64,000 bases of DNA from Gluconacetobacter dulcium (GCF_014174165.1 NZ_JABEQN010000005.1:1-64000); one strand, 5' to 3'. Shown: positions 1 through 8,434, counted from the stretch's first letter. Program-made: numbers and translations. The notes: generated by a model from the letters alone, not told the origin.

Positions 1-33
1 GCTATGGTCCAGCCCGGGCGACCCGTCCCCTTC

Positions 34-67
34 CCGTTCAGCCGGGGTGGCCACCCCGGCTGAACGG
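34..67. terminator. Perfect 34-bp palindrome, terminator-like
   Basis: Positions 34-50 are the exact reverse complement of 51-67, giving 17-bp arms with no spacer. A short pyrimidine run with three T's (68-73) follows on the plus strand; no T-tract follows on the minus strand. It lies about 100 bases past the stop of the minus-strand propeller gene and may also end a plus-strand gene left of the window. A palindromic operator is the alternative. Confidence 0.5.
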
Positions 68-166
68 TCCTTTATCGCTCAACGCGACAAAAAAATCATA
101 AGACAAGCCCTGAGACCTGGGCTTGCCACGAACGACAACAGGAGCCTCCCCAGACCGCCGCCGCTG

Positions 167-1189
167 TCACGGCATGGCGGGGCGGTCGGCCATGGACAGG
201 TGAAGCAAGGGCTGGTTGGTGTTCAGCCAGATGCCGTGCGGCGAACGACCGGTGCGAATGGTGTCGACGATCTCGCCGCTCGTGGGGTCGATGATCGCGA
301 CATGCTGCCGCCAGCGCAGCGTTGCCCACATCTTGCCATCGGGCGCGAAGACGATGTCGTCCGGGCCGCCGGCCACATGATAGGACTGCACGACGTTCAG
401 CGTATCCCAGTCCAGCCGCTCGATCACGCCCGAGGCGCGGCAGGTTACATACAGGTGCTTCTGGTCGGGGGAGACGAACAGGTTGTGCGGGCCGGGCGCC
501 ATTTCGATCTTGCGCGCGATATGCCCGTCGGCCGGGTCGAGGACGGCGACGTAGTTGGTGCCCATTACGCCCACCAGCACCTGCCCGTTATGCCACAGCA
601 CGCCGGCGGGCGTGGACCCGACATCGGAGGTCCACAGCACGTTGCCGGTCGCGGTCTCGATGGCCGTGACCTTGCCGGTATCCTGGAGGCTGACATACAC
701 GACCGAGGAGTCCGGCGCGTAGTTCATGTGGCTCGGCATCGCGTCGACATGCAGGCGGTGCAGCAGGTGATAATCCGAGCCGTCGTAGATATCGACCTGG
801 TTGCGCGCCAGTCCGGCGATGGTGAAGAAGCGGCCGTCGGGGCTGAACTGAAGCTGGTAGGGGTCGGCCAGGGGGATCTGCTTCAGCCGTTCGCCGGTGA
901 CGGCGTCGAGAAAGAACAGCATGTTGCCGGCGGTGTCGCCGACCAGCAGGTATTTGCCGTCCGGCGTGGGGGCCGTGTGGTGCGGTTCGCGCAGGACCGA
1001 GACCCGCCGGACTTCCTGATGGGTGTCGATATCGAATTCGCTGATGGTGGCATCGGCGGAATTCAGCACGAAGGCCAGGCGCTCGGCCCGCGCCGCTCCG
1101 GCGGACAGGACGGCCAGTGCCGCGCCGGCCATCATCAGCACGCTGGCGCGGTGAACAAGACGGGTGCGGCGGAACGGAACGGAACGCAT
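167..1189 (-). CDS. Secreted YVTN/YncE-type beta-propeller protein
   Basis: The 340-residue product starts with a typical Sec signal: basic MRSVPFRRTR, a hydrophobic stretch, then AGAARA before the mature part. The rest is a run of about 40-residue beta-propeller blades with phrases such as SPDGRFFTIAG, APDSSVVYVSL, SPDQKHLYVTC and APDGKMWATL, typical of the YVTN/YncE family. Such proteins fold as seven-bladed propellers and are usually periplasmic; the ligand or partner cannot be told from sequence. The ATG at 1189 was chosen because it opens the signal peptide; the frame runs further upstream but that extension looks non-coding. It is divergent from the nfuA-like operon. No catalytic residues are visible, so it may bind or scaffold. 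Confidence 0.85.
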   Translation of the reverse strand: MRSVPFRRTRLVHRASVLMMAGAALAVLSAGAARAERLAFVLNSADATISEFDIDTHQEVRRVSVLREPHHTAPTPDGKYLLVGDTAGNMLFFLDAVTGERLKQIPLADPYQLQFSPDGRFFTIAGLARNQVDIYDGSDYHLLHRLHVDAMPSHMNYAPDSSVVYVSLQDTGKVTAIETATGNVLWTSDVGSTPAGVLWHNGQVLVGVMGTNYVAVLDPADGHIARKIEMAPGPHNLFVSPDQKHLYVTCRASGVIERLDWDTLNVVQSYHVAGGPDDIVFAPDGKMWATLRWRQHVAIIDPTSGEIVDTIRTGRSPHGIWLNTNQPLLHLSMADRPAMP

Positions 1190-1525
1190 GGTGGATTCGA
1201 TGCCTCGGTTGTCAGAACGGGCCTTCGCCGTGGATCGCACGTCCGTCGCCGGGCCTGAGATCATGCAAGGCCAGAGCCCTTCCCGTGTGTCAACGCATTT
1301 CAGAGATATGGTGCGTCTTTCGCCATGACTTCGCGCAAGGATACATTGCGTTTCGGTCATTTTCACGAATTTTGCACGATATACGCAGTCGTCCGGCAGG
1401 CACGGACATGCCTCCATTCCGCCATCGGGGCTTGTTTCGCCGCGCATCTTGGCACATCTGGACAGTAACCGGACCGCTGCGGTCCGCCTTGCGCTGCCCC
1501 CCCCTGCCGGATAAGGCGATTATTG
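1190..1525. other. Divergent intergenic region, no gene seen
   Basis: These 336 bases separate the minus-strand propeller gene from the plus-strand nfuA-like gene and must hold both promoters. I see no convincing reading frame or RNA gene. A small inverted repeat (GGACCG-CTG-CGGTCC, about 1471-1485) is the only structure noted, and no clear -35/-10 pair could be assigned. Confidence 0.4.
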
Positions 1526-2089
1526 ATGTTCATCGAAACCGAAGACACCCCCAATCCCGCGACCCTGAAATTTCTGCCTGGTCGCACGGTCATGCCCGGC
1601 CGCACCACCGCGGATTTCGTCAGCCCCGACGGCGTGGCCGGCCGGTCCGCGCTGGCGGAGGTCCTGTTCGACCAGCCCGGCGTGGCGCGGGTCTTCCTCG
1701 GGGGCGATTTCGTGGCGGTGACGAAGGACGAGAGCGTCGAGTGGTCGGCGCTGAAGCCGCAGATCCTGTCGGTCCTGGTCGATTTCTTCGTGTCCGGTCG
1801 CCCGGTCATTGATGAGGATACGGCGATCGAGGAAGACCTGATCGCGCCGGAGGACGAGGAAATCGTCCGCCAGATCAAGGAACTGCTGGATACTCGTGTT
1901 CGTCCGGCCGTGGCGGGCGATGGCGGCGACATCGTGTTTCGCGGCTATCGCGACGGCGTGGTGCGGCTGACGATGCAGGGGGCCTGCTCGGGCTGTCCGT
2001 CCTCGCGCGCCACGCTGAAGCATGGTGTCGAGAACATGTTGCGGCATTATGTGCCGGAAGTGGTGTCGGTCGAGCAGGTGGACGCCTGA
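1526..2089 (+). CDS. NfuA/NifU-type Fe-S cluster carrier protein
   Basis: This 187-residue protein has the two-domain layout of alphaproteobacterial and mitochondrial Nfu proteins. The N-terminal Nfu domain begins FIETEDTPNPATLKFLPG (residues 2-90). The C-terminal NifU-like domain (about 110-187) carries AGDGGDIVFRGYRDG and the cluster-binding CxxC in GACSGCPSS. The family carries and delivers [4Fe-4S] clusters to client enzymes in the cytosol; clients nearby include succinate dehydrogenase and PurF, though that link is inference. The ATG at 1526 follows a TTG; I take the ATG. It leads a tight same-strand run with rutE-like, tsaB and rimI. Confidence 0.9.
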   Translation: MFIETEDTPNPATLKFLPGRTVMPGRTTADFVSPDGVAGRSALAEVLFDQPGVARVFLGGDFVAVTKDESVEWSALKPQILSVLVDFFVSGRPVIDEDTAIEEDLIAPEDEEIVRQIKELLDTRVRPAVAGDGGDIVFRGYRDGVVRLTMQGACSGCPSSRATLKHGVENMLRHYVPEVVSVEQVDA

Positions 2090-2125
2090 TCCGCCGCATA
2101 CCGGTCACGTAAGGTGGGAGACGAC

Positions 2126-2710
2126 ATGGTTCTGGACGAAGCCGGGCTGGATCTGCTGTTCCGTACGGCGCGTACGCCCGAACGCTGGCGCGACGAGGCG
2201 GTGACGGACGATGTGCTGCATCGTCTGTATGATCTGGTGCGGCTGGGGCCGACCTCGGGCAATTGCTCGCCGGCCCGGTTCGTCTTCCTGCGGACCGTCG
2301 ACAATCGCGAACGGCTGCGTTCCACCCTGTCGGAAGGCAATGTCGAGAAAGTGCTGTCGGCGCCGGTGACGGTGATCGTGGCGCACGATCCGCTGTTCTT
2401 CGACCGTTTCGCGACGCTGAACCCGGAGCCGGGCCTGCGGTCCTGGTTCGCGGCCGATGTCGGGCTGGCCGAGGAGACGGCCTTTCGCAACGGCACGCTC
2501 CAGGGCGGATACCTGATCATGGCCGCGCGGGCGCTGGGGCTGGACGTGCTGCCGGTTTCCGGTTTCGACGCCTATGCGGTCGAGGATTCGTTTCTGGCCG
2601 GGCAGGGCTGGCGGGTCAATTTCCTGGTCAGCCTCGGCTATGCCGACGGGCAGCCCGAGCGCCCGCGTGCGCCGCGCCTGTCCTTCGACGATGCCTGCAT
2701 GATGCTCTGA
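2126..2710 (+). CDS. rutE: Malonic semialdehyde reductase-like nitroreductase (RutE/HadB family)
   Basis: The 194-residue protein matches the RutE branch of the FMN nitroreductase superfamily along its whole length: LGPTSGNCSPARFVFLRT near residues 45-62, RSWFAADVGLAEETAFRN in the middle, and a C-terminal RLSFDDACMML. In E. coli RutE reduces malonic semialdehyde to 3-hydroxypropionate in pyrimidine breakdown. No other rut gene lies nearby, so here it more likely works as a general aldehyde or quinone reductase. The ATG at 2126 is set by a strong Shine-Dalgarno stretch (AAGGTGGGAG) just upstream; an in-frame GTG at 2114 lies inside that stretch and is unlikely. Six bases separate its stop from tsaB. 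Confidence 0.85.
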   Translation: MVLDEAGLDLLFRTARTPERWRDEAVTDDVLHRLYDLVRLGPTSGNCSPARFVFLRTVDNRERLRSTLSEGNVEKVLSAPVTVIVAHDPLFFDRFATLNPEPGLRSWFAADVGLAEETAFRNGTLQGGYLIMAARALGLDVLPVSGFDAYAVEDSFLAGQGWRVNFLVSLGYADGQPERPRAPRLSFDDACMML

Positions 2711-2716
2711 TCCCGC

Positions 2717-3406
2717 GTGCGGATTCTGGTTGTCAACGGTGCGCCGGCCGGGGCGGACGCAACGGCCCTGCTCGGTTGTGTCGAGGGGGACGAGGGGGCG
2801 TTGCGGCCGGTGCGCCTGCGCGACCTGCCCGGACGCGGCGGGGCCGAGGCGATGCCGGCCCATTGCAACGCGCTGCTGGCCGAATGCGGGTGGCGGCCGG
2901 CCGATCTCGACCTGATCGCGGTGGTGGTCGGGCCGGGTTCGTTTACCGGGCTGCGGGCGTCGCTGGCCATGGCGCATGGTCTGGCGCTGGGCACGGGTTG
3001 CCCGCTGGCGGGCGTGACCGGCGGCGAGGCCATGGCCCGCGCCCTGCGGGAAGAGGCCGGGCCGGGGCGGGCGGTGTTGTGCCTGTCGTTCGCGCGGCGC
3101 GGGCGCATCTTCGTGGAGCAGGACGGCGTGGTGTGCGCCGCGATGGGGGACGATTTCGTCTTTCCGCCCGGCAGGCTGCTGGTGGCGGGGGATGACGCCG
3201 CCGGAGTGCTGGCCGCGCGCGGCGAGGGACGGGAGGATATCGCCCTGTCGTCGTGGCGCGTGCCCGATGGGGTGATGATCGCCCAGGCGGCTCTGGACCA
3301 GCGGGCGGGCCGGGTGGCGGCGCGGGAAATTCTGCCGCTCTATGTCGATCCGCCGGAAGCGAAGCTGCCGGCGGCGGGGTTGCGGCCGGCGCCCTCCGCG
3401 CCATGA
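2717..3406 (+). CDS. tsaB: tRNA threonylcarbamoyladenosine synthesis protein TsaB
   Basis: TsaB is an inactive ASKHA-fold paralogue of TsaD. With TsaD and TsaE it transfers the threonylcarbamoyl group to A37 of tRNAs that read ANN codons. The 229-residue product shows the family signature VGPGSFTGLRASLAMAHGLA at about residues 75-95 and the N-terminal ILVVNG strand in place of the usual ILALDT. The start is a GTG seven bases after the rutE-like stop, and rimI follows closely, the common tsaB-rimI pairing in bacteria. Confidence 0.93.
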   Translation: MRILVVNGAPAGADATALLGCVEGDEGALRPVRLRDLPGRGGAEAMPAHCNALLAECGWRPADLDLIAVVVGPGSFTGLRASLAMAHGLALGTGCPLAGVTGGEAMARALREEAGPGRAVLCLSFARRGRIFVEQDGVVCAAMGDDFVFPPGRLLVAGDDAAGVLAARGEGREDIALSSWRVPDGVMIAQAALDQRAGRVAAREILPLYVDPPEAKLPAAGLRPAPSAP

Positions 3407-3425
3407 TCGGGGGCGCTTGACCGGC

Positions 3426-3905
3426 ATGGCGGCGCGGCCCGTCATCGTGGCGGGCGGCAGGCATGCGGGGGCGCTGCTCGCGGCCCTGCATCGTGCCGCT
3501 TTTCCGCCCGCCGAATGCTGGGACGAGGCCGCGATGGCGGCCGTGCTGGCGATGCCGGGCGTGCTGGTCGGGCTGGGCAGCCTGGGTGAGGAACCGGTGC
3601 CCGGCGGGTTCGTCATCGGCCGGGTGGCGGCCGACGAGGCGGAGATCCTGACGCTGGCCGTGACCGGAGGGGCACGGCGGCGGGGGCTGGGGCGCGCGCT
3701 GCTGGACTGGATGGCGGACCAGGTGGCGGCCCATGGCGCCGGGCGGCTGATCCTGGAAGTCTCGGCGGGCAACGATGCCGCGCGGGCGCTGTATCGGGGG
3801 GCGGGTTTTACCGAAATCGGCCGCCGCCGCGCCTATTATCCCGATGGGTCGGACGCGCTGGTGCTGGAACGGGCGTGGGTGGGCCAGGAGCCCGCCGCGC
3901 CCTGA
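3426..3905 (+). CDS. rimI: Ribosomal protein S18-alanine N-acetyltransferase (GNAT)
   Basis: The 159-residue protein is a single GNAT domain. The acetyl-CoA loop is RRRGLGRALLDWM (residues about 83-97), preceded by the beta-4 strand AEILTLAV and followed by LEVSAGNDAARALYRGAGF, diagnostic for RimI-like enzymes. RimI acetylates the N-terminal alanine of ribosomal protein S18. The start is ATG 3426; the frame continues upstream into tsaB but with no better start. Position directly after tsaB supports the assignment. Confidence 0.9.
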   Translation: MAARPVIVAGGRHAGALLAALHRAAFPPAECWDEAAMAAVLAMPGVLVGLGSLGEEPVPGGFVIGRVAADEAEILTLAVTGGARRRGLGRALLDWMADQVAAHGAGRLILEVSAGNDAARALYRGAGFTEIGRRRAYYPDGSDALVLERAWVGQEPAAP

Positions 3906-3936
3906 CGGGCGGTGAAATTTTCATGACGGGCCGGTG

Positions 3937-4179
3937 TCAGGCCGGTGACTTGACGATCAGGATTTCGTGGATCTCGTGACCGTGATCGGTCTGCGCCGCG
4001 ATCGTATGGCCCAGTTGCCGGACGCTGCGGCTGACATTGTCGAGCGGTACCGCACCCCGGAGCCGGACCCGCAGCTTTCCGCCATCGGGCAGTCGATCGA
4101 GGGCCAGGCGGGTGCGCACGAAAGTCATCGGGCAGCTCTCCGCAGTAATGTCGAGTGACGCATTTTCCAGATCGTTCAT
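3937..4179 (-). CDS. TusA-family sulfur carrier-like protein
   Basis: An 80-residue single-domain protein with the TusA/SirA fold: DITAESCPMTFVRTRLAL, then a LRVRLRGAVPLDNVSRSV segment and a closing beta strand. Family members carry sulfur on the conserved cysteine (Cys16 here). The motif reads CPMT rather than the CPxP of E. coli TusA, a variant I associate with an alphaproteobacterial subgroup. The ATG at 4179 has a good ribosome site (AGGAGA). It is divergent from mucR and convergent with rimI. The sulfur acceptor is unknown. Confidence 0.85.
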   Translation of the reverse strand: MNDLENASLDITAESCPMTFVRTRLALDRLPDGGKLRVRLRGAVPLDNVSRSVRQLGHTIAAQTDHGHEIHEILIVKSPA

Positions 4180-4224
4180 CACTATCTCCTTCTGCCCGAT
4201 GTGGTTGCGGCGGCGCGGGGTTCA

Positions 4225-4230
4225 ATTATA
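4225..4230 (-). promoter_or_regulatory. Candidate -10 box (TATAAT) of the TusA-like gene
   Basis: Read on the minus strand these bases spell a perfect TATAAT, about 45 bases before the TusA-like ATG, in a short AT-rich patch of an otherwise GC-rich region. No good -35 box is visible at 16-18 bases, so it remains a candidate. The same patch lies upstream of mucR. Confidence 0.3.
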
Positions 4231-4266
4231 AGGGACGCGATTTATTTGACTGGCAGGATCTTGGGT

Positions 4267-4671
4267 ATGGCCACTGAAATGGAAAACAACACTCTGCGCG
4301 ACCTGACGGCGCAGATCGCGGCGGCCTATGTTTCGGGCAATGCCGTCGAGGCGGCGGCCCTGCCGGACCTGATCCGGCAGATCTATGGCACGCTGGACGG
4401 GTTGGGCCGCGTGGCGCCGGAGCCGGAGCGCCCGGTGCCGGCGGTTTCGCCCAAGCGGTCGGTCTTTCCGGACTATATCGTGTGTCTGGAAGACGGCAAG
4501 AAGCTGAAAATGTTGAAACGGCACCTGAAGACGGCCTATGATCTGACCCCGGACCAGTATCGGGAGCGGTGGGGCCTGCCCCATGACTACCCGATGGTGG
4601 CACCGAACTATGCGAGCCACCGGTCGTCCCTCGCGCGGAAAATCGGACTGGGTACGAAGCGCGAGGAGTGA
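4267..4671 (+). CDS. mucR: MucR/Ros-family zinc-finger transcriptional regulator
   Basis: This 134-residue protein matches the Ros/MucR family throughout its second half: PDYIVCLEDGKKLKMLKRHL, then YDLTPDQYRERWGLPHDYPM and ending near RSSLARKIGLG. Family members bind AT-rich DNA as oligomers and control exopolysaccharide, motility and cell-cycle genes in alphaproteobacteria; the several polysaccharide islands in this window are plausible targets, but that is inference. The canonical Cys2His2 finger has only its second cysteine visible (VCLED), as is usual in MucR-type members. The start is ATG 4267. Confidence 0.92.
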   Translation: MATEMENNTLRDLTAQIAAAYVSGNAVEAAALPDLIRQIYGTLDGLGRVAPEPERPVPAVSPKRSVFPDYIVCLEDGKKLKMLKRHLKTAYDLTPDQYRERWGLPHDYPMVAPNYASHRSSLARKIGLGTKREE

Positions 4672-4762
4672 ATATGGGGCGCCCGACGGCGGGTCGGCCC
4701 TTCTCGGAGGAGGCGGTAGCTTCGTTGGACCACACGTCTGAGGTTCGGGCCGGACTGCCAGC

Positions 4763-5254
4763 ATGGTAGCGTCGGGCGATGTCATGGAATCGCGCATCGG
4801 CCAGATGTGCATCGAGCGTGGCCTGAAAATGACGGGGCAGCGGCGCGTGATCGCCCGCGTCCTGTCCGAGGCCGAGGATCATCCCGATGTCGAGGAGCTG
4901 TACCGCCGCGCGGTCAGCCTCGATGCGCGGATTTCGGTCGCGACCGTCTATCGGACGGTGCGGCTTCTCGAAGAGAAGGGCATTCTCGAACGCCGGGATT
5001 TCGGCGGCGGGCGTGCGCGCTACGAAGCGACCGAGGACGGCGACCATTATCACCTGATCGATGTGGACACCGGCAAGGTCGTCGAGTTTGAAGACGCGGA
5101 ACACACGGCCCTGATGCATCGGATCGCGGCACGGATGGGTTTCGACCTGGTTTCCCACCGTTTGGAACTGTTCGGGCGCCGCAAGCCGACGCCGCCGGAA
5201 GAAAAGCCGGCCAGGGCTGCCCGGACGGCAAGCAAGGATGGATCACGTCGTTGA
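4763..5254 (+). CDS. Fur-family metal-responsive regulator
   Basis: A 163-residue Fur-family repressor. The winged helix covers residues about 15-90 with MTGQRRVIARVLSEAEDHPD and ISVATVYRTVRLLEEKGIL. The dimerisation domain contains GDHYHLIDVDTGKVVEFED where E. coli Fur has HHDHLICLDCGKVIEF, so the structural-zinc CxxC pair is absent, as in Irr/Mur-type alphaproteobacterial members. The C-terminus is a basic, Ala-rich tail. It probably senses iron, manganese or haem state. The start is ATG 4763, with ATG 4784 possible. Its TGA overlaps the TTG start of olsB, so the two are translationally coupled. Confidence 0.88.
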   Translation: MVASGDVMESRIGQMCIERGLKMTGQRRVIARVLSEAEDHPDVEELYRRAVSLDARISVATVYRTVRLLEEKGILERRDFGGGRARYEATEDGDHYHLIDVDTGKVVEFEDAEHTALMHRIAARMGFDLVSHRLELFGRRKPTPPEEKPARAARTASKDGSRR

Positions 5255-6096
5255 GCCTTGAAAAACCGATCCGGTCGCTGTCGACCCTGGAATTCGAACG
5301 GGATGGGTTTCCCGAACTGCGCGGCGGCAATCTTGGTGTGCGCATCGCCGCCACCGACGCGGAGCGCGATGCCGCCCAGGCGTTGCGCTATCGCGTCTTC
5401 TATGAAGAGATGGGCGCGCGGCCCGATGAGCGGACCCTGCGCACCCGCCGGGATGTCGATGAATTCGACGAACATGCCGATCATCTGCTGGTCATCGACC
5501 ATGCGATTTCCTCCGGCCCCAAAGGGGTCGTGGGGACCTACCGGCTGTTGCAGGGCGACAACGCGCGCAAGGTGGGGCGTTTCTACAGTTCGGGCGAATA
5601 TGACCTGTCGCCGCTGACCGATTTTCCGGGGCGGCTGCTGGAAGTCGGCCGGTCGTGCGTCGACCCCAACTATCGCGGCCGGGCGGCGATGCAGTTGCTG
5701 TGGCGCGGCATCGCCTCTTACATCTTCCTGCACCGGATCGACGTGCTGTTCGGGTGCGCCAGCCTGCCGGGGACCGATCCCGCGCCGCTGGCCGACGAGC
5801 TGACCTATCTCTATCACAATCATCTGGCGCCGCCCGCGCTGAGACTGCGCGCCCTGCCGCATCGGCGGGTCGAGATGCTGCGCGGCGATCCGAACCTGCT
5901 GGATCATCGCCGCTGCCTTGCCCGCCTGCCGCCCCTGATCAAGGGCTATCTGCGGCTGGGCGGCTATATCGGCGACGGCGCCGTGGTGGACGATCAGTTC
6001 AATACGACCGATGTCGCGGTGATCGTGAAGAGCGAACTGCTGGCCGACAAATATTACCGTCACTACGAACGACGGCTGCGTGACGCTCTCGACTAG
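5251..6096 (+). CDS. olsB: OlsB-like ornithine N-alpha-acyltransferase (GNAT)
   Basis: The 281-residue protein resembles OlsB, which transfers a 3-hydroxyacyl group from ACP to the alpha-amine of ornithine, the first step of phosphate-free ornithine lipids at the inner membrane. Diagnostic pieces are ALRYRVFYEEMGA (residues about 46-58), DEFDEHADHLLVID, VVGTYRLL, and the acyl-binding RLLEVGRSCVDPNYRGRAAM. The start is TTG 5251, overlapping the Fur-family stop by four bases; no ATG in frame precedes the conserved core. The coupling to a Fur regulator and to lnt suggests an envelope-lipid unit. Confidence 0.88.
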   Translation: MSLEKPIRSLSTLEFERDGFPELRGGNLGVRIAATDAERDAAQALRYRVFYEEMGARPDERTLRTRRDVDEFDEHADHLLVIDHAISSGPKGVVGTYRLLQGDNARKVGRFYSSGEYDLSPLTDFPGRLLEVGRSCVDPNYRGRAAMQLLWRGIASYIFLHRIDVLFGCASLPGTDPAPLADELTYLYHNHLAPPALRLRALPHRRVEMLRGDPNLLDHRRCLARLPPLIKGYLRLGGYIGDGAVVDDQFNTTDVAVIVKSELLADKYYRHYERRLRDALD

Positions 6097-6100
6097 GGCC

Positions 6101-7708
6101 ATGCCCGCTGGCGCGCTGCCAGGGGGCGCCCTGCCCGTTGCGCCGGTTCCGCCCGTCTGGCTGGGGAATGGCTTGGCGCGGGTGATCGGGGCCGGCGGAT
6201 GGCGGACCGACCTGCTGATGCTGCTGGCGGGCGCGCTGGCGGCGCTGGCCTTTCCGCCGGTCGATCTGTTTCCGATCCTGATTCCGTGCTTCGCCGTGCT
6301 GACGGCGGCGATCGACGCCGCCAGTTCGTGGCGGGGGGCCGCGCGGCGGGGTTTTCTGTTCGGGCTGGGGCTGCATACCGCCGGGCTGTACTGGCTGACC
6401 GATGCGATCCTGGTCCGTGCGGATACGTTCTGGTGGCTGGTGCCGCTGGCCTCGCCCGGCTGCGCGCTGATCCTCGCGCCCATCGCGGCGTTTCCGGCGG
6501 CCCTGTGCCGTCTGGCCCCCGCAGGCTGGCGGCGCCTGCTGGCATTCGCCGGACTGTGGACGCTGTTCGACATGGCGCGGGTCTTCATCTTCAGCGGCTT
6601 TCCGTGGAATCCGCTGGGCACGACCTGGGAACTGCCGGGCCGGCTGGGCGACGTGATGATTCAGCCGGCAGCCTGGATCGGGGTCGATGGACTGACCCTC
6701 TGTACCGTTCTGCTGGCCCTGCTGCCGCAGGCGGGGCGGCGCGGTGTGCTGGCGCTTGTGGCGGGACTGGCGGTCTGGGGGCTGGCGGGCTGGGGGCGGC
6801 TGGCGCTGACGCCGCTGCCTGCCGGTCGGAACCCGATGGTGGTGCTGGTTCAGGGCAATGTGCCGGAAACCGAGAAGATCGGCGGCCGCGACAATGTCGC
6901 GATCTTTCGCCGCTATCTGGCCCTGACGCGCTCCGGCATTGCCGACGCGCTGCCGGAGACCGGCGGACGACCATTGGTGTATGTCTGGCCCGAGACGGCC
7001 TTTCCCGGCCTGCTGGCGGAAGACGATATCGCGCGGCGGATGATCGCGCGGGCCGGCGCGGGGGCGGCGGCGGGGGTAATCGGCACGATCCGCAGCGATT
7101 CCGAGGGGCGCTGGCGCAATAGCGTGATGGCGGTGACCGGGCCTGACGGGCGGGTGGCCGATCTCTACGACAAATCGCATCTGGTGCCGTTCGGCGAATA
7201 TCAGCCGCGTTTCCTGCCGTTCCACGTCGTGCCCGGCGAGGGCATGGCGGCGGGGAACGGCGTCCAGACCTGGCATCTGCCGGATGTGGCGCCGGTCGGG
7301 CCGCTGATCTGCTATGAGGTGATCTTCTCCGGTCAGGTCGTGGACGCGAAGGATCGTCCGGACTGGCTGGTCAATGTGACCAACGATGCCTGGTATGGCG
7401 ACAGCGCCGGGCCGCGCCAGCATCTGGCGGCGGTGCGGATGCGCGCGGTCGAGGAAGGGTTGCCGGTGGCGCGGGCCGCCAACACCGGCATTTCCGCCGT
7501 GTTCGATGCCCATGGCCATGAACTGGCGCGGCTGGGCTGGAACCGGCAGGGGGTGCTGGCCGTTTCCCTGGGGGGGGCATTGCCCGTGACAGTGTTCGGC
7601 CGGTGGGGACGTTGGATCCCGATCCTGCTGGCGATGATGACGCTGTTGCCCGCATTGGGAAAATGGCTGCCGGGAATCGGCAGGCGCATGGCGATCCGCC
7701 GCCCGTAG
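6101..7708 (+). CDS. lnt: Apolipoprotein N-acyltransferase Lnt
   Basis: Lnt is an inner-membrane enzyme that adds the third acyl chain to the N-terminal cysteine of lipoproteins. The 535-residue product has an N-terminal block of hydrophobic segments (about 30-240), a periplasmic nitrilase-like domain, and a last membrane helix near 505-525. The catalytic triad is visible: Glu in VWPETAFPG, Lys in DKSHLVPFGEYQP, and Cys in GPLICYEVIFSG; NDAWYGDSAGPRQHL follows as in all Lnt proteins. ATG 6101 lies five bases after the olsB stop; an in-frame GTG at 6080, inside olsB, is a possible alternative start. Confidence 0.95.
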   Translation: MPAGALPGGALPVAPVPPVWLGNGLARVIGAGGWRTDLLMLLAGALAALAFPPVDLFPILIPCFAVLTAAIDAASSWRGAARRGFLFGLGLHTAGLYWLTDAILVRADTFWWLVPLASPGCALILAPIAAFPAALCRLAPAGWRRLLAFAGLWTLFDMARVFIFSGFPWNPLGTTWELPGRLGDVMIQPAAWIGVDGLTLCTVLLALLPQAGRRGVLALVAGLAVWGLAGWGRLALTPLPAGRNPMVVLVQGNVPETEKIGGRDNVAIFRRYLALTRSGIADALPETGGRPLVYVWPETAFPGLLAEDDIARRMIARAGAGAAAGVIGTIRSDSEGRWRNSVMAVTGPDGRVADLYDKSHLVPFGEYQPRFLPFHVVPGEGMAAGNGVQTWHLPDVAPVGPLICYEVIFSGQVVDAKDRPDWLVNVTNDAWYGDSAGPRQHLAAVRMRAVEEGLPVARAANTGISAVFDAHGHELARLGWNRQGVLAVSLGGALPVTVFGRWGRWIPILLAMMTLLPALGKWLPGIGRRMAIRRP

Positions 7709-7876
7709 CCGAGCGCTGCCTCGGATGACGGCGTGGCTGTATACGGTCATTTTTGGTAACATTTATACGTCTTGCGTATAGTCGGCTGCCCGTCACTGCC
7801 GGGCCGATCATGCGCGCACCGACGCGATATCTTACAAATTGATTGTCAAATTGTCAGTTAGCGGACTGTCAGGACG

Positions 7877-8434
7877 ATGGTAAATCAAACGTTAATGTCG
7901 CATTATCCTGCCCGTCGCATATTGGACCCCGCTAATGCTCAGGGACAAGAAGAACCGTTGACCGACAAGCTTAGTGGTCCCAAGCCTGTGGATGTCCATG
8001 TTGGCGGTCGTATCCGGTTACGCCGGACGTTGCTGGGCATGTCGCAGGAACGTCTTGGCGAGGCGCTGGGTCTGACGTTTCAGCAAGTCCAGAAATATGA
8101 GCGCGGGACCAATCGGGTCAGCGCATCGCGGCTGTATGAATTGTCGGACGTGCTGGATGTGCCGGTCAGCTTCTTTTTCGATGGGCTGGACCGTGGTCGC
8201 CGTTCGTCCGGCCAGACGGCTGGCAGACCCGGCCTCGAAATGTCATACGGCTTTGCCCAGGCCCAGGAGGCTTTTGGCGGCACGCCCGATGGTGCGCTGG
8301 CATCGACCAGTGAAGTGACCCTGCTGGCGCGTCGCGAGACGATCGAACTCGTGCGCACCTATTATCGCATCGAGGACGCCGCGATCCGCCGACGGGTGCT
8401 GGACCTGATCCGGATGATGATTCCGCCTGAATAA
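7877..8434 (+). CDS. XRE-family helix-turn-helix transcriptional regulator
   Basis: A 185-residue regulator with a central XRE/Cro helix-turn-helix: VGGRIRLRRTLLGMSQERLG, then LGLTFQQVQKYERGTNRVSA and LYELSDVLDVPVSFFFDGL. The C-terminal tail, TIELVRTYYRIEDAAIRRRV, matches a widespread alphaproteobacterial family of single-HTH proteins with no known ligand domain. The start is uncertain: ATG 7877, ATG 7895 and TTG 7958 are in frame, and the first 40 residues are not conserved-looking. The upstream region is AT-rich and carries three GTCA repeats that may be an operator. Confidence 0.85.
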   Translation: MVNQTLMSHYPARRILDPANAQGQEEPLTDKLSGPKPVDVHVGGRIRLRRTLLGMSQERLGEALGLTFQQVQKYERGTNRVSASRLYELSDVLDVPVSFFFDGLDRGRRSSGQTAGRPGLEMSYGFAQAQEAFGGTPDGALASTSEVTLLARRETIELVRTYYRIEDAAIRRRVLDLIRMMIPPE

